From: Gracilariopsis chorda
Taxonomy: Eukaryota > Rhodophyta > Florideophyceae > Gracilariales > Gracilariaceae
DNA length: 64,000 bases
Direction: 5' to 3'
Assembly: GCA_003194525.1 (NCBI GenBank)
Contig: NBIV01000222.1
Span: forward strand, 1 to 64,000
Part shown: positions 11,703 to 23,384 of the stretch, one piece after another
Layout: every line of letters starts with the position of its first letter
Numbering within the stretch: the first letter of the stretch is position 1
Notes under the pieces: generated by a model
Told to the model about the DNA's origin: nothing
The model's input: only the letters and a program-made list of their open reading frames with translations
Databases searched by the model: none
Translations under genes and position numbers: made by a program

Positions 11703-13379
11703 ATAACTACACGGAGTATTGAAGATATATCTATGTTTTGTATGACACATTATTTTGCACTGAGTATGGCGGACCAAAAGACGAGAACTCCATTTCGTGT
11801 AAAGGTATTTAGGGAACGTCTAATTCTGTAGCTTGGTTGAACAAGTGGAAATCCTTGAGAATTTCAATACACGCATCTAAAATTCTAAGAGCAGCAATGT
11901 GCAGAACAGGCAATAATTTTACAAATACTGTTCAGCTCGTCATGTTATAGGGTATGACCATTACTCGGGGTCATATGGTTTCATAAAATATTCATTCATA
12001 CAGATCCGCATAAAAGAAAGCATTCTATATACCACTGGCTTGTGCTTTCGCCGACTAAGGATAATTTCCTGTATGGTGGGGCACAGTTGGTTGCAGCTAC
12101 GGCCACTGCGATTGACGAGACGAGGAATTTGGGTAGAAAATTCAGAATTATGGATGGAAAAGAGGAGGCAAAAAGAAGTAGGGGGTCGAATGGGAGCCAG
12201 GAAAAAGGGAAGCTAGAGAGTTGAGGGAGGGAGATGGCACACAGGCAATGAATGGTCTTTGGGTTGCTTTATCTGTCGGATCATCTGTCCCACCACACCT
12301 GACCACACAGTTTTTCAAGGACTTCTTCTTCTTTATTGTGGTCAGCAGCCTTCTATTAATAAGCTGAAGGAGGGTTTTCTGCGAAGATTTCTCTCTTTAG
12401 GAAGACCAAGAACCTCTGTGGCTATTTTCAAAGACCTTTTGTGAATATTGATTATCCGGGCTTGACTTGAGTCAAGTGATCCCGGCAGACAAACTTTAGT
12501 GCGTGCGTGTAGACTTTTAACAAAACTATAGATACGTCAGCTACTGGGTGTGGAAAGCATAAGAAGAATTCAGCTGCCAAACAACAAGGCGTAAGGTACG
12601 TTGAACAACCATTGACCAAACAGCGAGAGCGGTGTTGCGCGGTGAACTTTGCTCACGCTTTGTTGACCATGTATCTTCGCACTTCGACGGGAACAAAATG
12701 GGTAAGGCACAAATACAGCACAACAAGCGATAACATGATAGGCCACAAGGGACGGCCCATAATCTTCTAAAGGTTGATTGTACCTATAGTATGCCACAAA
12801 ACGGAGCTTTGAACGAATTCGTGCAGCTTCAGAAAATACATGCTGCTCATTTTTCACGCAGACGTTGTTCATGCTGCGCGTCATGAGCTCTTTTTCACGT
12901 AGCCAGGGTCACTGTACATCATAGGAGATGAGATTCCGCTTTGTGGGGCTCCGCAACATATACCGAAAAAGAGGATCAGGAAGAAGCGCTCAACCATGAA
13001 AATGATGGCCAAGAAGAAATTGGCAGACATAGGCATGCTACAAGTACGCAGGGCACCAATGCCAGCTGAGCAAAGTATCAGATCTATAAGAAATGCCGAT
13101 TTTCACTTCACAGCGTGATCCTGTGGAAAAAAACAGAGACTAGCATCCCGGGAGCTACGTCATCGCCTGGGTGAGGTATACTGCGAGGCTTGGACGTATG
13201 GCTCCGTCGGCAACCCAATATTAAATGCCAACAACTTGCCATCATCCCGAGAACCAGTGAAATGGGACGAAGAAGGGTTCCGTGGCAGAATATGCGAGGG
13301 AGATGGTACGAAACATTCTGCAGAATTTCGATCGTTTAAAGGAGCAATGCGAATATAACCAGATATACTGATCCAGCAT
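11703..13379. other. No recognisable gene
   Basis: AT-richer sequence with only short open frames. Nothing recognised. The last few hundred bases before 13380 may be the upstream part of the decayed LINE that follows, but no motif proves it. Confidence 0.4.
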
Positions 13380-14210
13380 GATGATGAATTTCGTATGTGC
13401 TACAGACTGGAGAGGGATAATGCCATATCTGAGGAGGACGGCCACGTGCTTCAAGTGCGAACACTAGACGTTGAAACGGTAGGTGGGGGAGTTTATTTAA
13501 TCAGGTGGAAAGGACGAATTGAACCCCAAAAGAGGATAGTCTCAGCTTGGATAGGGGTCTGCTCGTACACTGCAGAACTAGCAGCATTCCGGCAAGCCCT
13601 TTTCGAAATTGCTGTGAAAAGTTGCTGTGGCTGGAGAAGGACTACGAGATTTGCAACCAACTCAAAAATCCTCGGTCAAGGCTTGCAAACGTCTTAACGA
13701 CGCCAAACACGCCAGATGCAGGACATATCTGCATGAAGGACATTGATAACTAACTATTGCCAATTTCAAATTGTTTGGATACCGGGACACTGCGGTTTGC
13801 CACAAAATGAAGCTGCGGACGAAACTGCAAGGAAGAGCCTTGGTCTCCCCTTAGCGCAGCAGTTCCAGAAAGAGATCGAATTCCTGGAAGTGATTCAAAG
13901 AATCTGCGTGCATCTTACTAGCACAAAGCCAGTAAGCAAAGTCTCAGAGACACTACCAAATTTACTGACTCTAAGGAGGGCGCATATAGCCCTGTGGCAG
14001 ATATTTACAGGTCACTTTCCGACGCTACATCCAGTCTCCACTTTTCTCAACAACAGGAAATGCTTCTGCCCGCTCGTATGTGGGCTCCACATACTTAATA
14101 GTGTAGAATATTTCGTCTTTAAATGCCGCAGAAGAGCGGCATCCGGGCGTAGAGAGCTCTCGCCTCTGCGAGAGAGGCAGCACTCTGACGCCGAATGAAT
14201 AGTAAGTAAA
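13380..14210 (+). pseudogene. 3' end of a LINE (RNase H and tail), decayed
   Basis: Remnant of a non-LTR retrotransposon ORF2. The 5' part shows an RNase H-like segment with YTAELAAFRQAL (catalytic Glu region). The next frame, from 13743, has VWIPGHCGLPQNEAADETAR, the classic C-terminal RNase H motif, followed by LRRAHIALWQIFTGHFPTL and a Cys-rich tail typical of LINE 3' ends. At least one frame change separates the two halves. No endonuclease or reverse transcriptase was found upstream, so it is a 5'-truncated copy. Confidence 0.8.
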
Positions 14211-14293
14211 TGTCCAGAAAAGCTGTTGATTTATCCAGAAAGAGAGGGGTTCTTCTCAATTTAACCCTTACCATAGTCTTTGAATTGGAGATG

Positions 14294-14339
14294 CGAGCGA
14301 ACACACACAAACACACACAAAAACATAAACACACACTGT
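14294..14339 (+). repeat. CA-rich microsatellite
   Basis: Interrupted (ACACAA/ACAC) tract shortly after the LINE fragment; it may be the 3' tail repeat of that LINE. Confidence 0.7.
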
Positions 14340-15249
14340 AAATCATAGAATAACATGAATGGATTGAGGTTAGGCTGCTTATAGCTCCGGAACCAGTCTC
14401 AGTCTGCAGTTCTCTGAAAAGTAGATAACTTCAGTTTACCCTCGTTCAGAACTCTCCGAAGGCGTGCTAGCAGCAAGAAGAATATGCTTGAAGCAATCAA
14501 AGTGAACTCTCCACTCTAAGTCAGGCACACGAGTTCTGTTTACCGCGGCTTTCACAAAAAAGAAATGAATGTTGGCCACTGAAAAGAAGGGGTTTCCAGC
14601 ACATTTCGATATATGGTTGCCAAAAAGAGAGGTAAATCACGTGAACGTGGACTAGCATGTGCCGCATTAGGGTTCATCGTCAACCCATCGGCACAAATTA
14701 TTAGAATGACAGTCAAGAAATAGATAGATGCAACGTTTCTTTCCCTGCAGATAATCATTCACATAGTATTGTGGGGAACGCTCTCATGGAATGAGTTCGG
14801 GGATACTGAAACCCTTTTTGAAGCTCAGATTCCACGCGCATCAAACAGGTCCCGGATTTGTTGAACGTAAAAATGCTCTGCGGTGTCAGAACCCACAAAC
14901 GGTGGCTACTATGAACTGCATCCTAAAAAGCACTTCGTAGAATTTGAACCCAAAGGCTGTGTTGAATGGGATGGCTTCCCACAGTAGACGTGCACCACAG
15001 CGATGTTCAAGAACTCACGTAAACTACCAAAGGTAGATAGATGTTTTTTTCATTCAAACACTGTAAACTGTTCAGGACACCTTTCATCCGGGGACTATAT
15101 CAGAGTGACTTTGCGAATCGATATCATGTCAGAGCCGCGCTCCGCTATTGCAAAGAGACACAGTACAGTATGTTGCTTCAATGTAAAATCTATGTGTATT
15201 TGCCTGCGCTAGTGCTACATTGCTAGTTCTACGTTAGGAACGGTAAACG
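14340..15249. other. No recognisable gene
   Basis: Only short frames without family features; nothing recognised. Confidence 0.4.
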
Positions 15250-15351
15250 GTACCAAGGTAAAGGATGCCGTTGGTAAGGGGTACCTAAGGGCTAGCGGAC
15301 TGCTAACCCTTTAGCCCTCTACCCTTGCTACTACCTTTGTACCCTTGGTAC
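15250..15351. repeat. Imperfect 100-bp fold-back
   Basis: Outer arms GTACCAAGG (15250-15258) and CCTTGGTAC (15343-15351) pair, as do inner arms AGGGCTA (15288-15294) and TAGCCCT (15312-15318), with further partial pairing between. It lies 50 bp from the MITE that follows and may be part of a larger fold-back element. Confidence 0.65.
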
Positions 15352-15401
15352 ACCTGTATAGTGATGTATTCGGTACCAGTGCCACTGTCCTTCTGGTGAA
15401 C

Positions 15402-15775
15402 TAGTGTCTATCCGACCGCTGACCTCATATGAGGTCAAAACAATCAACTTAACCTTTAATTTTAGTTATTTTGATCGGATTTTTTCGCCGTTTGTAGTCT
15501 GTATAAGTTATGCAACTTGTTTTTGTATTGCAAATATTCTGAGCTTCTGTTGTTTATGCTAGGTGAGAAGCCGAAACATAAGACAAGCAGATGGTTTAAT
15601 AGAGATGTGCTCGTAAAATGTGTCTAATTTACTACAAAGCTTTAGAAAACCGGCTTTTTTGATATCAAAAACGTACTTTTGATTCAAAAACACCGTTTTT
15701 GACGCGTTTATGAAAGGTTCGAAACCTTCAAAAAATAATCATTTGGCAACATTTCATCCGGGCGGATAGACACTA
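15402..15775. mobile_element. MITE with 13-bp TIRs and GAAC duplication
   Basis: A 374-bp non-autonomous DNA element. Perfect terminal inverted repeats TAGTGTCTATCCG (15402-15414) and CGGATAGACACTA (15763-15775) are flanked on both sides by GAAC (15398-15401, 15776-15779), the likely target-site duplication. The interior has short inverted repeats but no coding. The superfamily is not assigned; the mobilising transposase is not in the window. Confidence 0.75.
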
Positions 15776-16430
15776 GAACCGAGTTGGACGGGAAAGGGGT
15801 AAACTACGCAACGTAGATAGTGTAAGCGAGTCAGCGTGCATTTGCACCAGTAAAAAGAGAGAGTCAGCGAGCACGTGCCACGGAGCGCCACACAAGTGCC
15901 AACGCCACTTGAGATCGTACTTTAGCCACCACTTATCTGCCCCTATTTTGGATTTTAACCGGTAGATTCGCAGAGTTAGGACATTCCCTCTAGCCCTGCT
16001 CCCTACGGCCACCAATTTAGCACAACTTAAATGTCATAAATGCCATTTGGCGGCATTATTGTGTAAACTGGTGAGCGTAACTGAGCAAGAAGAGGGATAG
16101 GGAATCGTGATCGTGCTCCGCAAACATTGGTTTTACTTAGGATCACGCCACAAACGATCTCTCCAGTATTATTGACGGCTTTTCTGTGAGCCTTCGGCTT
16201 GAGATATCCGCTTGTCGTTTAATGCTCTCAAACAAGGAGGAAACTGAATCTACATAGGCTTTTGATCTGACATGAGCGAAATCTCCCTCTTAGCAATCCG
16301 TATATCCTACACCACAACATCAACTAACTCCAAAAGCGCCTACACCTACGTCTGCGTTTATAGACTCACAGGGTTTGAACAGGAAGGCAAAGAAGCGCCG
16401 GAGGGGTAGTGGACTAATCCATCAGAAAGT
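15776..16430. other. No recognisable gene
   Basis: An 80-codon minus frame (15773-16015) has no recognisable features. Nothing else seen. Confidence 0.4.
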
Positions 16431-17700
16431 GAAGTCCAGGAAATTCTTACAGGCGAAGTCAAAGCATCAATCTACAAAGGATTTCTGCATTAGGCACTAA
16501 TAGCGTCGTTCAGCTCAAAGATCATACACCATGAAAAGAGTATCGAGTTATTTGCAGGTCTAGAGGACTCACCAATGGACGGGACTATTTTCTGCAAGTA
16601 CTTTCCCAAACTTGTTCGTTACCTTTCTGATATGGAGAGTGACAAGCCACGCTGTGGTGAGTTTCTGGGAAGATTTATTGGCACTACAGAAGCTAGTGAC
16701 AAGCTAGATCCCATTCATCGGAAATAATTTGGGTTGACGTTCTTGGGACGTGATCTCCAAGAACTTGATGACCCGAAGCGACGGGCTAACGTGGCTCTAC
16801 ATACCTTGGACGAGCTTTCCGGAAGCCTTACTGCTTCGGTACCGGATGAAAAGGAGAGAGAAGACGTGGTAAGACATGTGGCCGAGTGGCTACACGTCGA
16901 CTTAGCTGCTGAGATGTCCCTTTGGAATCCTATGAGAGGGTTAAGCAAGCTTTCAGATATGTTAAGTGAGCTTATCGAAAGCAACAAACCTGGTGAGAAG
17001 ATTGAAAACCTTCTTAGGTCCAAGCCTAAGACTGCGGATACACGTTTGATGTGGCTTATAGTTCACGTGGGATCGGATTGTTTGGTAATTAGTTTAGGTG
17101 ATTCTATTGTTGAGTCTTATGGGAGATGCGTTGGCTCTACGGTGATGAAGGTGTATGGAAAACTCCTACGCGAGCATCAATTTAGGGTTTGTGAGATGTA
17201 AGGAAGACTGTTCATGCGTTGATGGACGAAAATGTGGAATATGCGAAGGGAAGTTCTCTATGATACGCTCCAATATATAGAAATTGAATTAAGAATTAGA
17301 ATGAAGGAGAAGGCGATGAGAGCAAGAAACCTGAGTCTTTATGAAGAACAGAAAATTCTCAAAGAGATTATGAAAGAAGGAAAGGGATCAAAAGATTGTG
17401 GTCAATGCTGAAGCTAGGGGATGTGTCCGAGAGATTTTGAAATAATTCGAAGTGCTTTGTCTTGCACGTCTTGGGCTATGTAAGTTGAGGGTGCCACAGC
17501 TGGTTCTGATGATGTTGAAGGTGGGTGACAGTCTTTCTGAGATGCTTTCTGAGACGAATGCGGGATTGTCCTCGCCCGATTTCTCTAAGGAGCTTTTCTC
17601 TCTCCGCTGCGCCTTCTGGCCTCCGTTGTCTGGAAGACGGATCCCTGAGGAACTGAAATCTTTTGTAGAGAAGATGGATGCAGTAAAATGACAGTGTTGT
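16430..17700 (+). pseudogene. Unassigned decayed coding region
   Basis: Fragments of plausible coding sequence on the plus strand in shifting frames. The stretch at 16530-16727 is open and leads, after a TAA near 16725, into a 155-codon frame (16734-17201) that is helical and charged. Lysine/glutamate-rich helical sequence (about 17280-17400) and a 79-codon frame (17452-17691) follow. I do not recognise a family. Its neighbours are transposon relics, so it may be an element's first ORF or a dead host gene. Confidence 0.35.
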
Positions 17701-18026
17701 CTGTTTGTTCCGCGTGTTCTGTCAATGAAGCCAACCTTGTTTTAAAGGTACCTCTAGCTTCGTAGTGTGTCAATGTTCCTTGCTGAATGTCTGCTATGGC
17801 ATTCCTGAAAAGACGCAGAACTCCACTCAACGCAACACGTCCAATTCCAGTAGCTTGTCGATGTAAAATATCGTAGAATTTTTTTCCTTCCATGTACGTA
17901 TTGTATCGATCTACTTTCGAGTTCTTATACTGATTCTAAGTGTATCTGAGTCAATAAAGATAAATTTTCCTCCGTCGACTCATCAAAGTAGCGTAGTCAG
18001 TAGTTCATCTCCTCGTTGTTGAAGTA

Positions 18027-20200
18027 TCAGGTCTCTGAACTCAGTTTCGCCATGTAGAGGACTGTCAAAGCAGATGTATCTTTTCTCCCGTATGTAGGGA
18101 AAAGCGCTTCAATAGGTATGAAAAATCCTAGTATATAACGTAGTTCAGGGAACCGCAGGCGTTCTTTCTGATGCACCACGCCATATCGAACCATGTGACG
18201 ACAAGCAAAGCGAACTGACCACGGTTGCCTACAGGAACATACACCAATAAACTCTGCCTTTATGTCATCCCCCGACCCCGTATATCGTTTTGAGAATTGT
18301 ATAACAGTCTCCTGTGTTGAAAGTTTTTCATCGACCGACGCATTCCGGCTCTGACTCATGTGGCTTCCCGATTTCAACTTAAAGCGAGCTACTGGTCCAA
18401 TTGCTGGGGTTGTACTTTACAGGTTTCTGATTGCTTTTGGGTACTCTTCCTGTGAATACTCCGCAACCGCTGTCCTGGAAAGAATGTAGTTCTTCGATGG
18501 CTTAAAGCTCAAATCTACGAAGTGCACCAAAGCGTAGTTCGTGTACTCAGCCACCAAGTTGTCTACAACTTCTACAGGTAGAGAGTGTTCAAGCTCCCTT
18601 GTCTTCCAATATCTCCCACATTGAGAAGATAAGCTTCGTACAAGCTCCAAACTCGGAGTATCAGCTCGTTCTTGAGATATACGCCGGAGCTCCAAAGGAA
18701 CCTTGTAAAAGGGAATCTTCTTCGATATAATGATCTTCTTGTATGCAGAATGAGAAGATTCGGTGTAGCCTGTCCCTTGGAACATGTAACGGGTAGGTAT
18801 AGATCCATTTCGGAAGCAAGACACCAGAATATGTGGCTTGTAGTGGTACAAGCACTTATATCACACGGGGAGACCATCGTCAAAAGCATAAAAGTAGTTG
18901 GCTTCTAGCATTCTCCTCTTTCCGACGTATATGACTTCCTGAGGTTAAACAGGTCATTCTTCATATCATGCATTCAATCCATCTGACCCATCTTTCTACA
19001 CCAATTGGCCACATTCTTCTTCTGATTTTCGTTCAGGTCCCATTCGTCGAGGATTATATACGACGAATTGAACACCTTTTCAGCTCCATTTACACACGCA
19101 GTGTTCTGGTCCCCCACTATCATCGCCGCTGAAATGGTGACTATAGATTTGAAGTAGGAAAGAATTCGTACAAAGTCCTCTTCTGTCTTGGAGCACATAT
19201 ACCCCATGAAAGAATTCAACACATGACCATCATTGGCTCTTCCATTAATTGTGACTAGAGGGAAGCCGTATCTATTTGCTATGGCTTTACAATTAATAGA
19301 TACCCCGGGACAATGCCGAACGTCTGGTAGTCTTCCATCAACTCTCGAAACCACCAACAAGCGTACTTCATCCTACCCGAATCATCCCCAGCAAAGAATC
19401 CGATATTCCTTGCATCGTCCTTGCTCAACAAAAATAGCAGATCACACAACCTTACACATTCCAAATCGCTAGGATTGCTTGTGGAGGAAGCATACCTCTA
19501 CTTATTCCTCGCCAATACCGTATTTATCTTTTGATTGCACTTTTCTTCCAGGTATGGAATCGTATCTCTAAAGCCCATATGCAAACCTTTCGTCATATGT
19601 GTCGCTTCAGAACGCATTCGCGGCTTGAAAAATGTAATACCAAAACTTTTGGAGGGGCTATGTCCATGTATACAACCTTTTATATTAGCCAACTAGATCA
19701 GTCCACCATCCTCCTCCTGCCCAGAATCCTCCGTTTTAATCTTTATGGAGTAAAGGCGTCGCCTCATCTTGCTATTGTATTGATCGCACTTCAAGATTCC
19801 CTTCTTTATCACCCTTCTATTCCCAAGCTCAGCACCATGACTCTTCGGAGATTTTGTCTTATCGGGAGATCTCTTTTGTCTTCCAACGTAAATAGAAGTC
19901 CTTACGAATAAGCTGTACCCGAAGCAGTCTGCGATAAATTGAACTTCCATTTGAACCGTAACACCAGGAGCATCGAGAGGAAGGGTTTCAAGATAGGCTA
20001 AGACAGCTGGTTTAAAATACTCCTCAATTCTCTCATTGGGTATCGTGTCCTGGACGGATTGCGTTCCCAGTTCTTCATCTGCGTGTTCTGTCCAGTACCT
20101 CTCGTCCTTCTCTGCGAGGCCATCGTTCTCTCTTCTTTCAAATTCTTCTTCATTCAGGATGCGTCCATTAGAATCTTCAAAGAAGCATGACGGAACCTCT
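18027..20200 (-). pseudogene. MULE (Mutator-like) transposase, decayed
   Basis: Remnant of a transposase of the MULE/FAR1 type, which cuts and moves DNA with terminal inverted repeats. In sense order: an N-terminal region of about 160 codons (20170-19693) with a possible FAR1-like start; a transposase core (19360-18974) with NRYGFPLVTI, the second catalytic Asp in VGDQNTA (near 19111) and the following NENQKKNV helix; a segment with YTESSHSAYKK (near 18770); and a SWIM zinc finger CxCx9CxH (18239-18195). The pieces sit in different frames with stops. The first Asp of the core appears as Asn, and the usual CxWH pair is degraded, so the enzyme is dead. Confidence 0.75.
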
Positions 20201-20879
20201 TATTCGTCAAATAAGAATGATCAATAAGCAAAGCATCATCTTCTTCAACAGATTGCTCATCTGAAACCAGCTGCGCCTATGGTACGTTCGCGTTTAGTGT
20301 TTCACTCTCCTCTCTCATTTTTGAGTATTGCTCACTACTCAAACTGTTGTGGGTTGCATGCTCACGTTTGTCTACCACTGATTGTGTTTAGGAGTTTGAC
20401 GAAGCAGCGAAGGGGGCAGCTTCGAAAGAAACAATGCCAAAATCACCTCCTACTCCACTGTCGACGTTACACGTGTTCGACAGCAGTCCATTTGAGCATT
20501 TTATATCGTTTACGCCACCCTTCGCGATACCTTTCCTTGTGATTGGTCCTTGCCTTGGCCTGTTAAGTAGAAGTGAACCCATTCCACGTTCTTTCTGTGA
20601 AACCGAAGGTTGTTGCTTCCAAAGCTCGAGTGTGTGTTCATGCACCTCTCTTCGTCGAGCACGGCAATCAAAGAAGCCTTCTCTCTCAACACATTTCAAG
20701 CTATTTACAACGCAAAAGAAAGGATTAACGTCCTCAGCATCACTGGAGTCGCCATACGCCATATCGTCTTGGCTATCTGTGTCTGCATCGCTTTGAGCTA
20801 AAGGTCCGTGTGAATGCTCTATGAGGTAGCATGATGAGCTGCTGTAGAACTCGGCTTCCTGGAAGAGGGGTATGGTTCG

Positions 20880-21172
20880 AAAGATGCATGATAGACGTAA
20901 ATATTCCTCGAAGGCCCTGTGGGATACCATCGTCACGCTCCATGAAGGTAAGGAATACCGATTGAGACAGACCGTCCAGAGAATTCGAAATAGTTTCGAG
21001 AGCAAAGAGACGAACATCGTGAGATGGATCTCTGGCAAGGATAATCTCGCAGATGCGCTAACTAAGCGTAACATGAATATATGGGTTCGCCTGAATAGAT
21101 TCTGCACGACGGGAGTGTTGAATGTATGTTTGAATGTCGGTAAGATGGTGGACAAAGATCATTGGTGACATG
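20880..21172 (+). pseudogene. C-terminal RNase H of a copia element (copia-2)
   Basis: The plus frame 20872-21172 ends with sequence typical of the Ty1/copia RNase H tail: IVRWISGKDNLADALTKRN. It lies just upstream of a polypurine tract and LTR, the expected order at the 3' end of a copia element. Nothing of the upstream integrase or reverse transcriptase was found; minus-strand sequence with an acidic stretch (about 20390-20870) precedes it, so the copy is 5'-truncated. Confidence 0.8.
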
Positions 21173-21220
21173 AAGCTGGATCACATCGAGTCGCAAGACG
21201 AAAGAGGTAACGCTTGCGAC

Positions 21221-21229
21221 TGGGGGGAG
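21221..21229 (+). other. Polypurine tract of copia-2
   Basis: TGGGGGGAG immediately before the TGTGG start of the LTR; it would prime plus-strand DNA synthesis. Confidence 0.7.
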
Positions 21230-21788
21230 TGTGGATTAGATTGTCTTGAACACGTTGAACGCACGGACACGATGCGAGATAGAGCGGGTGATTGTTGCAT
21301 ACAAGTGAAGCCGCATTACGCTACATTGCACAATGGAGAACGAGCGCGACGTGAATGAAAGGTCGCAAAGAGATGCTTGTCGCGAGGAATGCAAAGTTGC
21401 ATTCGAACACCCCAATAGAGATGCTGGTTGCAATGAATGCATAGTTGCATTCTAACATCCGAAGTGGGGTGTGAGAAACGCGTATCGTAAGTGCAAGAGG
21501 CACGTGAGGACGCTCCGGTATTGCGGAACTGAGCGAGGCGTTAATTGTCTATAAAAGTAAAAGAGTGTAGCGCACCTCCATAGTGGAAGGAGGGAGCCGG
21601 CGACTTGTGCCGAATCGTGTCTTCCCGCAAGATCAACTATTAGTCCGAGTACTTTTTTATCTGATCAGGTCCGCTAGGTAACATCTCCCATCTCTCGTAC
21701 TTATTGATTCAACGCCGAGTGAGTCTCCAGGCTCTCGCTGTCGTTCAACGACAGTTGCTAGACATCTGTGTATCTACTGTAACTTACA
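21230..21788 (+). repeat. 3' LTR of copia-2
   Basis: Starts TGTGGATTAG after the polypurine tract and probably ends ...CTTACA near 21788 (end uncertain by a few bases). It contains a TATAAAAG box at 21550-21557 and two 41-bp direct repeats (21369-21409, 21417-21457), each carrying a GAATGCA/TGCATTC hairpin. No partner LTR is in the window. Confidence 0.65.
21550..21557 (+). promoter_or_regulatory. TATA box in copia-2 LTR
   Basis: TATAAAAG in the middle of the LTR, the expected place for the U3/R promoter. Confidence 0.55.
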
Positions 21789-22790
21789 CAACTGGCCATC
21801 AAGAAACCGCATTGGATGCAATACGACAGTGTATTGCACATCATGGAGGCCAGTGAAAATGCATTTTGTATTGAACAGCTGTTTGGATACGGCGCAATTC
21901 TTTGTGTGGTTCTTCCGCGTTTGAAGTAGGGTTTTGCAGCTGCTGCGGAGGAAGGTGTGTTTTGTGTACGCAAGTTTACGTGGACTGATGCACTTTGATA
22001 CGAGGAAGCATAGTGCTGTGGGTAGTCTTTTGGTGATGTTCTGGGATGTTGAGTTACTGTTTCTGGAGTGTGACAAGGGTAGCATTTCGATTTTGTGGCT
22101 GCTGACGGAGAGAAACCGAGAGGAAACTGGGGCTTGTTTCTGCTTTTCTTTTTGTCGGACAATGTAATGGTTGAATGAGGTGTAGCTGTTCTCGAGTGCG
22201 GACCAGAAAGGTGTGCACGCACCTCTACGGTGAACGCAGGAGCTGGAACCGGGCCCTAACGGCCACCCACTGTGTTATAGGTTAAAGAAAACACGTAGCG
22301 TTCTTAATGAAAGTTGAGGGTACGTTTGTGGGTATAGGCTTACGAACATAAACTTGGCATTCCAGTAAACCAGAGAGCATGTTGAACCTATTGAATGAAG
22401 AGAGGATAATTTTGAATACTTATGAGCGGCAGTGTGTCGTGTCCATTCTTTTCTGTGTTGTGAAATTCACAACTGATGTGGTCACAGATGACCAAGGATT
22501 CCATGGCTGGTGATGCAAATGGAGAGATTCCACTTCTCGTTTGATTTTTGACTCAACATGAAGAGGCTGGAATTGGTACCCCTCCATGTGCCGCTCCACG
22601 CATCCCGCTGTACGCGTTGATCAGGTGTTTCGAACTCTTCCTACCGCTAACCCTTCACCGTCAGCTATCTCATTGCAACATTTGGTGCTGACGGTCGTTG
22701 TCGTTACCGAGACCAAAGTGAGGAGTCTCGATGGAAGACCGTGAGCGGCTGACGCCGGATGTCCAGCGACAAGTCAGGCGGCCAAGCTCC
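21789..22790. other. No recognisable gene
   Basis: A 154-codon minus frame (21758-22222) begins outside and ends inside the LTR, with no family features, so I treat it as chance. Nothing else recognised. Confidence 0.4.
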
Positions 22791-23098
22791 TGTTGATCGG
22801 CCACGATACGCGGTTGATGTATGTACCAGTAGCGTGCTATTCTCAAGCAAGTAACAAGCACAAAGGCTCAGAGGTCTCTCTGAGGTTGCCCCATTCTTCT
22901 GGAGTTCCTCCTCCGGAGGGAGGCCTATTTATTGTCTACGTTTAAACCCTGCCAACGTCGGCTAAAGAGGCCCTTAAAAATGCGTGGTTTGCGTGCGCGT
23001 TGCGTGCACTCCCACGTAATTCAAACGGCTTCAGCTTGAATGAGGTTTCTTGCCGAGATAACTGTTTCCACTTTGATGAATTGTTTAAATCATCAACA
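22791..23098 (-). repeat. 3' LTR of element C
   Basis: 308 bp; TG...CA ends; same length as the right copy and clearly homologous to it, including the shared core TGCGTGGTTTGCGTGCGCGT. Confidence 0.8.
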
Positions 23099-23384
23099 GT
23101 CCCCCATAATCAAATGACTCGTTTGATTAGTGCAATTCGATGTTCCGAGCAAGTTTCCACTGACGCTGCGTCCCAGACGTTCGCAGGTCCTCGACATACT
23201 CTCTCAGTAACATGGGTTCGTTATGGGTGAGTGAGTGGAAAGATATCCAGTCTGTTTCATCGTCCGGAAAACCTTTCCACTTCACTCGTTGTTCTGGAAC
23301 GCGACCCCCGTTCCGTTGAATGTCTTTGAATTCTTCGATAGTCAGTAGCTCGTTTGTTTGATAGGCTAGGAAGTCCTTGATTTT

